From NCBI RefSeq assembly GCF_917563885.1, contig NZ_CAKJTG010000025.1:1-64000 (forward strand): a DNA stretch of 64,000 bases, given 5' to 3'. Both the position numbers and the translations under genes were made by a program. Origin of the DNA: Pseudoneobacillus rhizosphaerae (GTDB lineage Bacteria; Bacillota; Bacilli; Bacillales; Cytobacillaceae). Below the pieces are notes generated by a model that did not search any database, was not told the DNA's origin, and saw nothing but the letters and a program-made list of their open reading frames with translations. Shown here piece by piece: positions 1 through 10,053 of this stretch. Within the stretch, counting starts at the first letter, position 1. The number at the start of each line of letters is the position of its first letter.

Positions 1-30
1 TATATATATTTTGAAATATTTTTAATTAAA

Positions 31-71
31 ATTGGTAAATGATATAATAAATATATTAATCATTTACCAAT
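31..71 (+). promoter_or_regulatory. Inverted repeat flanking a -10 box (promoter/operator candidate)
   Basis: A perfect 12-bp inverted repeat (ATTGGTAAATGA at 31-42, its complement at 60-71) encloses a consensus TATAAT at 43-48. It lies just ahead of the VOC gene starting at 105. No convincing -35 is visible. The arrangement suggests a repressor site over the promoter, or a hairpin at the 5' end of the mRNA. Confidence 0.45.
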
Positions 72-104
72 GGTTAGCATTTTTATTACATAGGAGTGAA
101 ACAA

Positions 105-533
105 ATGGCAGTTGATGTTTATCTTAATTTTAATGGGAACACTCGAGAAGCAGTAGAGTTTTACGCAGAGGTATTTGGAACAGAAAAACCACAAATTATG
201 ACCTTTGGAGAAACACCACAAGATCCAAATTATCCTCTTCCAGAGGAAGCTAAAAACTTGGTTATGCATACACGACTTAACATAAGCGGTAGTAATGTAA
301 TGTTTTCTGATGTTTTCCCAGGTATGCCTTTTGTTCAAGGAAACAACATCACTCTTGCATTAATTAGTACAGATATGGATGAAATGAAATCTTGGTTCAG
401 TAAGTTGCAAGAAGGCGGCACAATTGTAATGGAACTTCAAGAAACTTTCTGGAGTAAGTTATATGGACAAGTAACAGATAAATTTGGAATTATGTGGCAG
501 TTCAATTATGGCATGGGAGAATCTGCAATGTAA
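105..533 (+). CDS. VOC family protein (PhnB/glyoxalase-like)
   Basis: A 142-residue protein starting MAVDVYLNFNGNTREAVEFY, typical of the PhnB-like branch of the vicinal oxygen chelate fold. The middle (FSDVFPG, ITLALIS) and the end (GQVTDKFGIMWQFNY) match the usual strand and metal-side motifs of this family. The ATG at 105 is chosen because AGGAG at 92-96 stands 8 nt upstream; an in-frame GTG at 96 overlaps that site. Substrate is unknown; members are often annotated as glyoxalase/bleomycin-resistance-like without biochemical proof. Single gene, ended by a strong bidirectional terminator. Confidence 0.85.
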   Translation: MAVDVYLNFNGNTREAVEFYAEVFGTEKPQIMTFGETPQDPNYPLPEEAKNLVMHTRLNISGSNVMFSDVFPGMPFVQGNNITLALISTDMDEMKSWFSKLQEGGTIVMELQETFWSKLYGQVTDKFGIMWQFNYGMGESAM

Positions 534-541
534 TAAGACAT

Positions 542-583
542 AAAAGGAAAGGAGCATTTCTATAGAAGTGCTCCTTTCCTTTT
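542..583. terminator. Bidirectional Rho-independent terminator
   Basis: A 15-bp perfect stem (542-556 with 569-583) with A-rich and T-rich flanks on either side. It lies between the convergent VOC and ArsR genes and runs into the ArsR stop codon. Confidence 0.9.
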
Positions 584-941
584 ATACTTTACTTTTTTCT
601 TCAATATCTTTAGAAAAGTCATCACTAAACTTGTCTAACATGGAAGCCGTATCAATTAGATGATTGTTAAATATTTGTTTTGCGATACTTAAAAGATCAA
701 TGATCATCGAATCTCTAAGAGTATACGTGACGCGATTCCCATCTTTTGTTCCAGAAACAATATTCTTATTTCGTAAAATACTTAATTGTTGCGAAACAGC
801 TGAGCCCTCTGAACCTATAATGGTTTGAAGTTCATTTACATTTTTATCCCCTTCAGCTAGTAATTCGAGGATTCTTATTCGTAAAGGATGAGCAAGCGCC
901 TTGAAAAAATCAGCTTTAAATTGTTGAAGTTCTAAATTCAT
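582..941 (-). CDS. ArsR-family winged-helix transcriptional regulator
   Basis: 119 residues with the ArsR/SmtB fold: the N-terminal FFKALAHPLRIRILELLAEGDKNV stretch (split here FFKALAHPLRIR and ILELLAEG), a recognition helix around residues 45-60 (SAVSQQLSILRNKNIV) and the beta-wing GTKDGNRVTYTLRD. I see no ELCVCDL-type metal cysteine motif, so it probably senses something other than arsenite or cadmium through that site. It sits 14 nt downstream of the SulP gene in the same operon. An inverted repeat under the operon promoter (2750-2773) is the likely autoregulatory operator. Confidence 0.9.
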   Translation of the reverse strand: MNLELQQFKADFFKALAHPLRIRILELLAEGDKNVNELQTIIGSEGSAVSQQLSILRNKNIVSGTKDGNRVTYTLRDSMIIDLLSIAKQIFNNHLIDTASMLDKFSDDFSKDIEEKSKV

Positions 942-955
942 TCTTTTCTCCTTTC

Positions 956-2725
956 TTAGGAATTAACCTTAACCTTGTAAAGTGAATTCATATCATTTTT
1001 GACAATCTGGTGTGCACTTGATAATCTAGTACATTCTTGAAAAGCAAAATGCTTACAACCAAGACATTTATTTGTTTCAAGTTTGGATAATGCGTAATTA
1101 ATGGCATCTCCAGTATGTTCGAAAATATTAGATTCTCCTATATCCTCATACAGACCAGTTTTTAACAGAGTATTTTTAGGTTGCTCCTGAAGACCTGATA
1201 GCAATATTGTACCATTTTGCTTATGGAAATGAATAACAATACTCTTTAAATAGGATTCACCTGTTGTATCCATGTAAGGAACTTTGCTCATCCTCAGTAC
1301 TAATACCTTTGGGTGATGATTGATTGTACTCATAATGGTATTTTCAAACATCTGTGCTGCGCCAAAAAATAGAGCTCCCTCCACTGTAAAAATACTAATT
1401 TGTGGACAATCATGTCCCTCTTTTACAGCATTAGAAGTCACTTTATGATTTTTAACTAAAGGATCAGGTAAAACTTTGCTAACCGAATGGATGTCACTCA
1501 TCCTCTTAACAAACAGTATAGCTGATAATACCAATCCCACCTCAACAGCCAATGTTAGGTTCGTAAATACAGTTAAGAGAAAAGTAATAGCAAGAATAAT
1601 AGAATCACTAGTTCTAGTCTTTAGGACATGGGCAAAATGTTTCCTTTCACTCATATTCCAAGCAACAATCATCAAAACGGGAGCCATGCTTGCTAATGGA
1701 ATATTTGAAGCAAATGGTGCTAAAAGCAATAATATTAATAGTACGACTAAACCGTGAATAATTCCGGACATCGGAGAGGTTGCACCGTTTTTAATATTGG
1801 TCGCAGTTCTTGCAATCGCCCCTGTAGCAGGTATACCCCCAAATAAAGGAGTTACCATATTAGCAATTCCTTGCCCTAAAAGCTCTTTATTACTGTTATG
1901 TTTGCTTCCAGTCATTCCATCTGCGACTACAGCAGAAAGCAACGATTCTATACCTCCTAAAATAGCAATGACGAAGGCAGGGCGAAGTAACTGCTGCAAT
2001 TTATCCAATGTAATGTCAGGAAAATGAAAACTTGGTAAATCACTTTGTATACGGCCATAAGTCGATCCAATTGTTGCTACTTTGTCAGGAAAAAGGAAGG
2101 TAGCAATTAAACTAGAAACAATCAAGCCTATTAACGGACCCGGAACTTTTGGAAAGTATTTTGGTGTTAGTAAAATACAAATCAAACAAATAATCGAAAC
2201 TATCACACTGTAGATGTTAATGGTATTCAAGTGAGTAACGATTTCTTTAATGTTTAGTATGAAATCCTCGTGTTTCTCGATTCCAGATAATCCTAAAAAA
2301 CTAGCAATTTGTCCTGTAAAAATAATAACAGCAATTCCAGCTGTAAATCCTATTGTAACAGGACGAGGGATGTATTTGATTAATGAACCGAGTTTAAATA
2401 CACCCATAAGGAATAACATGACCCCTGCCATAAAGCCAGCAAGCAATAAATTCTCATACCCATATGTCATTACAATTCCAAGCAAAACGGGAACGAAAGC
2501 ACCAGTTGGACCACCAATTTGGTATTTGGATCCTCCAAATAAAGAGATTAATATCCCAGCGATAATGGTTGTATAGATGCCATATTCAGGTTTAACTCCC
2601 GAAGCTATGGCAAAGGCCATACCAAGTGGAATGGCAATGATCCCCACAATTAATCCAGAAAATAAATCCTTTTTAAAATTTTGGAATGAATAATGACTGA
2701 AATCATTAAATAAAATTCTTCTCAA
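956..2725 (-). CDS. SulP family inorganic anion transporter with STAS domain
   Basis: 589 residues. The N-terminal 400 or so form the many-helix SulP core (GLIVGIIAIPLGMAFAIASG, GPTGAFVPVL near residues 30-85), followed by a STAS domain from about 440 to 540 (VLVLRMSKVPYMDTTG). The family carries sulfate, bicarbonate or other anions; the substrate here is not evident. The last 40 residues carry an unusual cysteine cluster (CLGCKHFAFQEC) that is not part of the SulP or STAS core and may bind metal or act as a redox switch. Start is TTG with AAGGG 7 nt upstream. First gene of a two-gene operon with an ArsR regulator. Confidence 0.9.
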   Translation of the reverse strand: MRRILFNDFSHYSFQNFKKDLFSGLIVGIIAIPLGMAFAIASGVKPEYGIYTTIIAGILISLFGGSKYQIGGPTGAFVPVLLGIVMTYGYENLLLAGFMAGVMLFLMGVFKLGSLIKYIPRPVTIGFTAGIAVIIFTGQIASFLGLSGIEKHEDFILNIKEIVTHLNTINIYSVIVSIICLICILLTPKYFPKVPGPLIGLIVSSLIATFLFPDKVATIGSTYGRIQSDLPSFHFPDITLDKLQQLLRPAFVIAILGGIESLLSAVVADGMTGSKHNSNKELLGQGIANMVTPLFGGIPATGAIARTATNIKNGATSPMSGIIHGLVVLLILLLLAPFASNIPLASMAPVLMIVAWNMSERKHFAHVLKTRTSDSIILAITFLLTVFTNLTLAVEVGLVLSAILFVKRMSDIHSVSKVLPDPLVKNHKVTSNAVKEGHDCPQISIFTVEGALFFGAAQMFENTIMSTINHHPKVLVLRMSKVPYMDTTGESYLKSIVIHFHKQNGTILLSGLQEQPKNTLLKTGLYEDIGESNIFEHTGDAINYALSKLETNKCLGCKHFAFQECTRLSSAHQIVKNDMNSLYKVKVNS

Positions 2726-2749
2726 TGTTAACCCTTCTTCTCAATTGTT

Positions 2750-2804
2750 GTATATTTGAATTTTTGAATATACAGAGTATAAAAGATAATTCCTCCTATG
2801 TCTA
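2750..2804 (-). promoter_or_regulatory. sulP-arsR promoter and ArsR operator candidate
   Basis: On the minus strand, TAGACA (2799-2804) and TATACT (2776-2781) are separated by 17 nt, a good sigma-A promoter. Directly downstream, GTATATT at 2750-2756 and its inverse AATATAC at 2767-2773 form an inverted repeat across the likely transcription start. That is where ArsR repressors usually bind. Confidence 0.7.
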
Positions 2805-2918
2805 CAGTTTTAATACAAAAGATTTTAAATAGACACATTTGAAATCGTTACTAATTTTAGGTATGATGTAGGATAGACTATAATACCTATAACAATTTGT
2901 TTTTGAAAGGAATATACA

Positions 2919-3206
2919 ATGAATCTCACTTTACATTCAATTGAACAATTAGAAGACCCATTTGGAATTTTAGCTGGAGACCGATATGAAATTTTCTTTC
3001 ATTTAGAAGTCGATGAAGAAGATGAACTTTATCATGAAGGTGGATTATTACTAAAGGTTTTATATGTAGTAGAGGAAAATGCTTCAAGAGTGGCTCAGTA
3101 TCACATTTTCGAAAAGGATACGAATAACTTCATTGAAGTTGGTCTTGATGATGATGAAGAAGTTTTAGTCAAAGAAATGTGTGAAAAGGAAATCGAATTA
3201 CTATAA
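2919..3206 (+). CDS. Small acidic protein, DUF6509-like
   Basis: 95 residues, strongly acidic (VDEEDELYHEGG, GLDDDEEVLVKEMCEKE), beginning MNLTLHSIEQLEDPFGILAGDRYEIF. The LEDPFGILxGDRYE signature matches small Bacillaceae proteins that I recall as DUF6509; function unknown. AAAGG stands 7 nt ahead of the ATG. Monocistronic, with its own terminator. Confidence 0.8.
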   Translation: MNLTLHSIEQLEDPFGILAGDRYEIFFHLEVDEEDELYHEGGLLLKVLYVVEENASRVAQYHIFEKDTNNFIEVGLDDDEEVLVKEMCEKEIELL

Positions 3207-3230
3207 AGGGACATTGTTGTCCCTTTTATT
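3205..3230 (+). terminator. Rho-independent terminator
   Basis: AAAGGGACA (3205-3213) pairs with TGTCCCTTT (3218-3226) and is followed by a T-rich tail. It overlaps the stop codon of the acidic-protein gene. Confidence 0.85.
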
Positions 3231-3235
3231 TTGAA

Positions 3236-3274
3236 AAAAAACGGCTCAACCAATTATTAGTTGAGCCGTTTTTT
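3236..3274. terminator. Bidirectional terminator
   Basis: 15-bp stem (3236-3250 with 3260-3274) with A and T tracts on the two sides. It abuts the stop codon of the minus-strand epimerase gene. Confidence 0.9.
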
Positions 3275-3275
3275 C

Positions 3276-4163
3276 TTACTTATTCTTTACATAATAAGTA
3301 ATCAATTCATCAATCATTTCATTCAAGTCTGAAAATTTGAAGCCTAAACTTAATGCCTTTTCTGTATTCGTTTCAAAGGTACCAGGCATACCGTATGGTG
3401 ATGCATTTTCTTTCGTAAGTTCCTTCTCAATAATCGCTGATTTTTCAGCTACTCTTTCAATTTTTGTAATGATTTCCTCTAATGACATACTTCCTTTTGA
3501 CCCTGGATTAATCGGTCCAGTAAAGGAGCTTTGAGCAATACCAAATAAAAACTGTGCTGCTTCATCCGCCAGAATAAAGCTGAATCCAACCTTCATATCA
3601 GGGATTCCGATTGGTTCACCTTTTAATACTTTATCAACATGAAACTTAAGTCTTTCCGTATAATCATCTTTACTTACAACCATTGGGAATCTAACCGCAA
3701 CAACTTCAAGATCCGCTTGAGCAAATAACACAGCTTCTGCTGCCCGTTTTGCTTCTTGGTATCCATATATACCTGGATATTCCATTCTTGTTTTATATTC
3801 AAATTGAAAATGATATGGATTAAAATCTTCTTCTTTATGGTCTAAACCAAAATCGTATACAGCTTGTGTTGAAGTGAAAATATAACGTTTCACATTACCA
3901 TTTAATGCTTCAACTGTGTCCTTTACTTCCTGTGGTGAATAACACGTTTGATCAAAGACAACATCCCAGCTCTTATCTTTAAACGCCTCAATTTGAGATT
4001 CTCGACTCATACGGTCAATGATTAAGCGGTTTACCCTATTACCAAATTCATCTTTTTCTTTTCCTCTAGTTGCAATAGTTACTTCTATATCTTTATCTAA
4101 AAGAAGCTGTACTAGTTTTTTTCCAAAATATTTTGTCCCACCTAAAATTAATACTCGATTCAA
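3276..4163 (-). CDS. NAD-dependent epimerase/dehydratase family protein
   Basis: About 295 residues of the extended short-chain dehydrogenase fold. The N-terminus holds the nucleotide-binding glycine motif (RVLILGGTKYFGKKL), then IFTSTQAVYD in strand 5 and YGYQEAKRAAE with the catalytic Tyr-Lys spacing (YxxxK). I prefer the TTG at 4163, which has GGGGG 9 nt upstream. The in-frame ATG at 4205 would add a stretch that is mainly a translation of purine-rich ribosome-binding sequence. Substrate unknown; probably a nucleotide sugar or similar. Confidence 0.85.
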   Translation of the reverse strand: MNRVLILGGTKYFGKKLVQLLLDKDIEVTIATRGKEKDEFGNRVNRLIIDRMSRESQIEAFKDKSWDVVFDQTCYSPQEVKDTVEALNGNVKRYIFTSTQAVYDFGLDHKEEDFNPYHFQFEYKTRMEYPGIYGYQEAKRAAEAVLFAQADLEVVAVRFPMVVSKDDYTERLKFHVDKVLKGEPIGIPDMKVGFSFILADEAAQFLFGIAQSSFTGPINPGSKGSMSLEEIITKIERVAEKSAIIEKELTKENASPYGMPGTFETNTEKALSLGFKFSDLNEMIDELITYYVKNK

Positions 4164-4273
4164 AATGTTTTTCCCCCTTATTTTCGCTCCTTTAAGTTTC
4201 GCCATCTCTGAATTAAAGTCCTTTAAAAATGAAAAAAATTTCTCGTCGAAACAATAAATCTGTTTTTCCTTAT

Positions 4274-5218
4274 TTACCGGCCTTGAAAAGTCCTAATAAA
4301 ATCTTCCCTAAACCGATTTAAATCTATTTTCATGCCAATCCAATCCTTTTTATTCTCCGCGACTTCCTCAGGATTTGGACGAAAATCGGCCATTGATTTC
4401 CCCCTGGATTGACCAAATTGCTCAATTCGGACTTGTTTTGGCAAATATTGAACAGCCCCAGGATTAGTCAAAGCAAATAATGGGACTACATCATGAATCG
4501 GTGCCCCTTGAATCCCTGGGACTAACTCCTTATAAGCATCAAAATAGTAGTCAAAAGCTGGCTTGATTAAATTTTTAAATGGAGATTGACTGTTCTTGGC
4601 TAAGAAGTCAATATCCTCAGGTTTTATTAATGCGCTATTTGTAATATTTAATGGATGTATAAAGACATTATGTCCCTTCTCAATAACCAAATCTGCTGCA
4701 ATCGGGTCAGCAAAAAAATTGGCCTCCGCCTCAGCTGTTACATTTCCTGGTACTAGAAATGCGCCGCCCATTATATAAAAAGCCACAACATCTTTTAAAG
4801 CATTCGCTCCATATACGATAAATGGTAATGCAAGGTCAGTTTGCCTTCCTACTCCGACTATAATTAAATTATTTTTATATTGATTTACAATTTCTATAAT
4901 TTTATCAATATCATACACTTTTAATCCTTCAAAGTCGGCTGGTGGTTGAATTGGACCTAATCCTTTTTCTCCATGAATGTCTGGATAATAACGTGTCAGT
5001 TCTCCAGAAAGTGGACCTGCAACACCAGCAATAATCGGGATATCCTCCCGACCAGCTAACTTTAATAAATAAGCTGTATTATGTAGAGATTGTTCCTTTG
5101 ATATATTTCCATAGCCACTGACGACGCCAACAACGTTTAGTTTTGGATTTAATAACGCATACATTAAAGCTAAAGAGTCATCTACACCAGAATCAACAAA
5201 CATGAGAATGTTATACAC
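4274..5218 (-). CDS. Nucleoside hydrolase (IUNH family)
   Basis: 314 residues of the inosine-uridine preferring nucleoside hydrolase family, which cleaves N-glycosidic bonds of ribonucleosides in a calcium-dependent reaction. The N-terminal motif reads MFVDSGVDDSLAL; the three calcium/catalytic aspartates are present, but the first Asp of the usual DTDPGIDD is replaced by Phe. NITNSA (about residues 192-197) and the late HDVVPL motif are also visible. Start is GTG at 5218 with AAGGAG about 11 nt upstream. Downstream of glpK, separated by a terminator. Confidence 0.9.
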   Translation of the reverse strand: MYNILMFVDSGVDDSLALMYALLNPKLNVVGVVSGYGNISKEQSLHNTAYLLKLAGREDIPIIAGVAGPLSGELTRYYPDIHGEKGLGPIQPPADFEGLKVYDIDKIIEIVNQYKNNLIIVGVGRQTDLALPFIVYGANALKDVVAFYIMGGAFLVPGNVTAEAEANFFADPIAADLVIEKGHNVFIHPLNITNSALIKPEDIDFLAKNSQSPFKNLIKPAFDYYFDAYKELVPGIQGAPIHDVVPLFALTNPGAVQYLPKQVRIEQFGQSRGKSMADFRPNPEEVAENKKDWIGMKIDLNRFREDFIRTFQGR

Positions 5219-5326
5219 TTTACATTCATCTCCTTGGAATGGAATTATTCATCTCTCTATGTAATACTTATTCAAGATTCTGATTCAAATTAATGAGAAG
5301 TGTTAATATTTTCTTTTCAGCAAAAA

Positions 5327-5355
5327 AAAATCATGATTAGCTTGATCATGATTTT
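5327..5355 (-). terminator. Terminator downstream of glpK
   Basis: AAAATCATGAT (5327-5337) pairs with ATCATGATTTT (5345-5355). On the minus strand the stem is followed by a run of eight or more T. Confidence 0.9.
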
Positions 5356-5367
5356 GTGGTTTAAACA

Positions 5368-6861
<1,494 letters not shown>

Positions 6862-6926
6862 TCAACCTCTCTTCTTTCTTCTTCTTATAAAAAATATATC
6901 ACAAGTTAGAGATATATTCTGAAAAC

Positions 6927-6962
6927 TTTTAAACCGATTTCCAAATGGAAATCGGTTTAAAA
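6927..6962 (-). terminator. Terminator downstream of ku
   Basis: A perfect 16-bp stem (6927-6942 with 6947-6962) and 4-nt loop. It directly follows the ku stop codon; on the minus strand the downstream tract is only moderately T-rich. Confidence 0.75.
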
Positions 6963-6963
6963 A

Positions 6964-7860
6964 TTATGCTTCCTTTTTTATCCGTGGCATAGTCGTTTTC
7001 TTTCTTGGTTTGGCAACAGCAGCCTTTGCAGTGGTCGTTTTTGCGGTTGATGGCTTTGTACTAGCTGTTGGTTTTAATGCTGGTATTGGTTTTGTTCTGT
7101 CAATAGACGCCTGTAAAGCTGCCATTAAATCTGTAACATTTGAAGCTGGTGCTTTTTCAGTTGCAGTAACCGTTTCTTGCCCAGTTCTCTTTGATTCAAT
7201 TAATTCTAATAATGCAGTTCGATATTCATCCGTATATTTTGTTGGCTCAAATTCAGTGGTTAATTGATCAATTAACATAATCGCAGTAGCCAGCTCTTTT
7301 TCTGTTACTTTGTCTTCGTTAGGAACATTCGGTACATCTCCTGCTTGGCGTACTTCATCCGGATAATGGATAGTTTCCATCACAAGCGTATTTTCATATA
7401 CACGAATCACGGCTAATTGTTCCTTTGCTCGGATGATAATTTTAGCTAGGCCAACCTTTTCTGACTCTTGTAATGCTTTTCTCAATAATGAATAGGCTTT
7501 TCCGCCACCTTCACTTGGAGACATATAGTAGCTTTTTTGAAAATAAATGGGGTCAATCTCGGATATCTTAACAAAATCGATTATTTCAACGGCCTTATCT
7601 TCATTCTCTTTACGTAACTTTTCTAATTCTTCCTCATCTAATACAACGTATTTTCCTTTTGTATATTCATATGCCTTTACAATATCTTCAGGTTTAACTT
7701 CCACATCGCATGACGAGCAGATTTTTTCATATTTAATTGGAGAATGACACTCCTTGTGTAATGTTCGTAATTTTATGTCTTTATCTTCAGTTGCTGCATG
7801 AAGTTTAATCGGAATATTTACAAGCCCAAAGCTTATACTACCCTTCCACATTGTATGCAT
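6964..7860 (-). CDS. ku: Ku protein, non-homologous end joining
   Basis: About 298 residues starting MHTMWKGSISFGLVNIPIKL, the standard start of Bacillus Ku (YkoV). The protein forms a ring on DNA double-strand ends and recruits LigD. A CxxC pair (CSSCDVEV) lies near residue 50. The tail after about residue 245 is Lys/Thr/Ala-rich and disordered-looking, as in other bacterial Ku proteins where it binds DNA. In-frame ATGs at 7866 and 7908 exist; the first has the RBS AAAGGA too close and the second adds sequence foreign to the family. Divergent from ligD. Confidence 0.95.
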   Translation of the reverse strand: MHTMWKGSISFGLVNIPIKLHAATEDKDIKLRTLHKECHSPIKYEKICSSCDVEVKPEDIVKAYEYTKGKYVVLDEEELEKLRKENEDKAVEIIDFVKISEIDPIYFQKSYYMSPSEGGGKAYSLLRKALQESEKVGLAKIIIRAKEQLAVIRVYENTLVMETIHYPDEVRQAGDVPNVPNEDKVTEKELATAIMLIDQLTTEFEPTKYTDEYRTALLELIESKRTGQETVTATEKAPASNVTDLMAALQASIDRTKPIPALKPTASTKPSTAKTTTAKAAVAKPRKKTTMPRIKKEA

Positions 7861-7908
7861 AATCATCCCATCCTTTATCTTTAATGTTTGCAAATGAAGC
7901 TGACTCAT

Positions 7909-8180
7909 TCGTAAAAATGATTGGTAAAGGTTGTTTTCGCAAATATGGTTGCTTTTCGAACACAGTCTTTTTCACGCATCAAATATGGATTTCGTGCTCT
8001 TTTCCTTGTTCAAAAAAAATCCACACTTAATAATTTTGGAAATAGAGCCGTAAAAATCCAAATGCCGATTTTTACTTTTTTATAAATAGCAATAAGTTTA
8101 CGAAAAGAGCCTTGGTAAATGAGTAATTGCCGTTCATTAAAGGCAAATTAATAATAATCATTTTGGAAGGAAAGAACGCT
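7909..8180. promoter_or_regulatory. ku-ligD divergent intergenic region with a SigG-like candidate promoter
   Basis: About 270 nt between the two repair genes. On the plus strand TGAGTAA (8120-8126) and CAAATTA (8144-8150) are 17 nt apart, loosely like the forespore sigma-G consensus, about 15 nt before the ligD ribosome-binding site. I found no comparable site for ku. B. subtilis ku/ligD are forespore-expressed, which makes the reading plausible but weak. Confidence 0.3.
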
Positions 8181-10019
8181 ATGAAACCAATGCTTCCAAC
8201 TTTACAATTCGACCCTCCAAAAGGGAACGGCTGGTATTATGAAACAAAATTTGATGGATTTCGTTGTTTTTGTTTCATTACTAAATCAGAAATTTCGCTA
8301 ATGAGTCGTAATGAAAATACTTTATTGCCCCAGTTTCCAGAAATTCAACAATTCATATTGTCTATTAAAGATAAACTTGCGCCTTATTTACCACTGATCT
8401 TAGACGGAGAAATTGTCATATTAGAAAATCAATTTAAATCTGATTTTGGTGCTGTTCAAGTAAGAGGGAGAATGCGTTCAGAGCAGAAAATTAAAGAAGA
8501 ATATGTAAAAAGGCCAAGTAAATTTTTAGTCTTTGATTTACTCTCCTTTAAAGGAGAGGATACTTCAAGTAAGTCATATTTGGATCGGAAAAATATATTA
8601 TTCGACCTATTTACAAAGCTCCAACTTCCCCTGAAGCCAAACACTGAAACAGACGAAAATATCCAGTTAGTAAACTATTATCAAGACTTCGATGAATTAT
8701 GGTCTCAAATTATTCTTTACGACGGGGAAGGAATAGTTGCTAAAAACGTATCAAGTATTTGGGAAGAAGGAAAAAGAAGTACTTCATGGATCAAATATAA
8801 GAATTGGAAAATGGTCTCGTGCTTTGTGACGGCGTATGATAAAGAAAATGGTTACTTTCATGTGGCGGTCTATCAAGGGGAAGATATATATCCTATTGGG
8901 TTAGTACTATTTGGGTTTAAGCCCGAAGAAAAACAGACATTAGCGCAAATTGTTAAACAAAACAAAACGGCCGAGGATAACAAATTTGTATATGCACCAC
9001 CTGGCATCTGTTTAGAAATAAAATATTTAGAATGGTATGAAGGGCAGCTTCGAGAGCCACATTTTTATCAATTCAGATTTGATTTATCACCTGAAGATTG
9101 TACCTATGACAAATTTTACTTTCAACAAAAAAATATACCTGTAGGAGTGGAAGTCACTCATCCAGATAAGCCGTTATGGAAAAATCCACTAATTAGTAAA
9201 ATGGAATATCTTTTTTATTTACGTGAAATCTCACCTTACTTGCTCCCTTTTGTAAGGAATCGCACCTTAACCGTTATCCGTTATCCACACGGTTTATTTG
9301 GCGAACCCTTTTATCAAAAAAATTGTCCCGATTATGCGCCAAATTTTGTTAATACAATTAAAGTAGAGGATATAAATTATATCCTTTGTAATAATCTAAA
9401 AACACTTTTATGGTTAGGAAATCAATTAGCCATTGAATTACATGTTCCCTTTCAAACAATACAAAGTAACGGTCCTAGTGAAATCGTCTTTGATTTAGAT
9501 CCACCTTCCAAAGATGAATTTCCATTAGCAATTAAAGCGTCTATTTATATTAAAGAAATTCTTGACCAGCTCAAATTAACTGGGTTCATAAAAACTTCAG
9601 GTAGTAAAGGTTTACAAATACATATTCCTCTACCAGAAAATGAATTCAGCTATGATGATACACGTTTATTTACATCGTTCATTGCTGATTTTTTAGTATC
9701 TAAGGAGCCCGAGTCCTTTACCATTGAACGATTAAAGAAAAATCGAGGAAATCGATTATACATAGACTATGTTCAACATGCAGAAGGGAAAACCATTATT
9801 GCACCCTATTCTGCAAGAGGGAGAGAATGGGCTTCGGTCGCTGCCCCTTTATACTGGGATGAAGTTGACGAAAAATTAAAAATCGAGCAATTCACGATCC
9901 AAAACATGGTTGAAAGAGTGAAACGCCTCGGTTCCCCTTTTCAAGATTATTTTAAAATAAAAGAGAATCAACCCTTTGAACCTGTACTTCAATTTTTAAA
10001 ACAAAATAAAAAACGATAA
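8181..10019 (+). CDS. ligD: Multifunctional ATP-dependent DNA ligase LigD (ligase + polymerase)
   Basis: 612 residues, matching the Bacillus YkoU architecture of ligase first and polymerase second, without a nuclease domain. The ligase nucleotidyl lysine lies in ETKFDGFR (KxDG, Lys about 23), with further ligase motifs DGEIV and EGIVAK. The polymerase/primase half begins near VTHPDKPLWK and contains the metal motif VFDLDPP and the TSGSKGLQIHIPL segment. The ATG at 8181 has GGAAGGAAAG upstream; the longer frame from 8127 has no ribosome-binding site. It seals double-strand breaks with Ku, encoded divergently. Confidence 0.95.
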   Translation: MKPMLPTLQFDPPKGNGWYYETKFDGFRCFCFITKSEISLMSRNENTLLPQFPEIQQFILSIKDKLAPYLPLILDGEIVILENQFKSDFGAVQVRGRMRSEQKIKEEYVKRPSKFLVFDLLSFKGEDTSSKSYLDRKNILFDLFTKLQLPLKPNTETDENIQLVNYYQDFDELWSQIILYDGEGIVAKNVSSIWEEGKRSTSWIKYKNWKMVSCFVTAYDKENGYFHVAVYQGEDIYPIGLVLFGFKPEEKQTLAQIVKQNKTAEDNKFVYAPPGICLEIKYLEWYEGQLREPHFYQFRFDLSPEDCTYDKFYFQQKNIPVGVEVTHPDKPLWKNPLISKMEYLFYLREISPYLLPFVRNRTLTVIRYPHGLFGEPFYQKNCPDYAPNFVNTIKVEDINYILCNNLKTLLWLGNQLAIELHVPFQTIQSNGPSEIVFDLDPPSKDEFPLAIKASIYIKEILDQLKLTGFIKTSGSKGLQIHIPLPENEFSYDDTRLFTSFIADFLVSKEPESFTIERLKKNRGNRLYIDYVQHAEGKTIIAPYSARGREWASVAAPLYWDEVDEKLKIEQFTIQNMVERVKRLGSPFQDYFKIKENQPFEPVLQFLKQNKKR

Positions 10020-10022
10020 ATA

Positions 10023-10048
10023 AATGGCCATCAATAAAGATGGCCATT
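10023..10048. terminator. Hairpin terminator between convergent ligD and dapF
   Basis: AATGGCCATC (10023-10032) pairs with GATGGCCATT (10039-10048), followed by a T-rich stretch on the plus strand. Confidence 0.8.
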
Positions 10049-10053
10049 AAATT

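Noticed and set aside
1476-2576. Plus-strand frames opposite the SulP gene
   Set aside because: Shadows of a well-supported transporter with clear motifs on the other strand.
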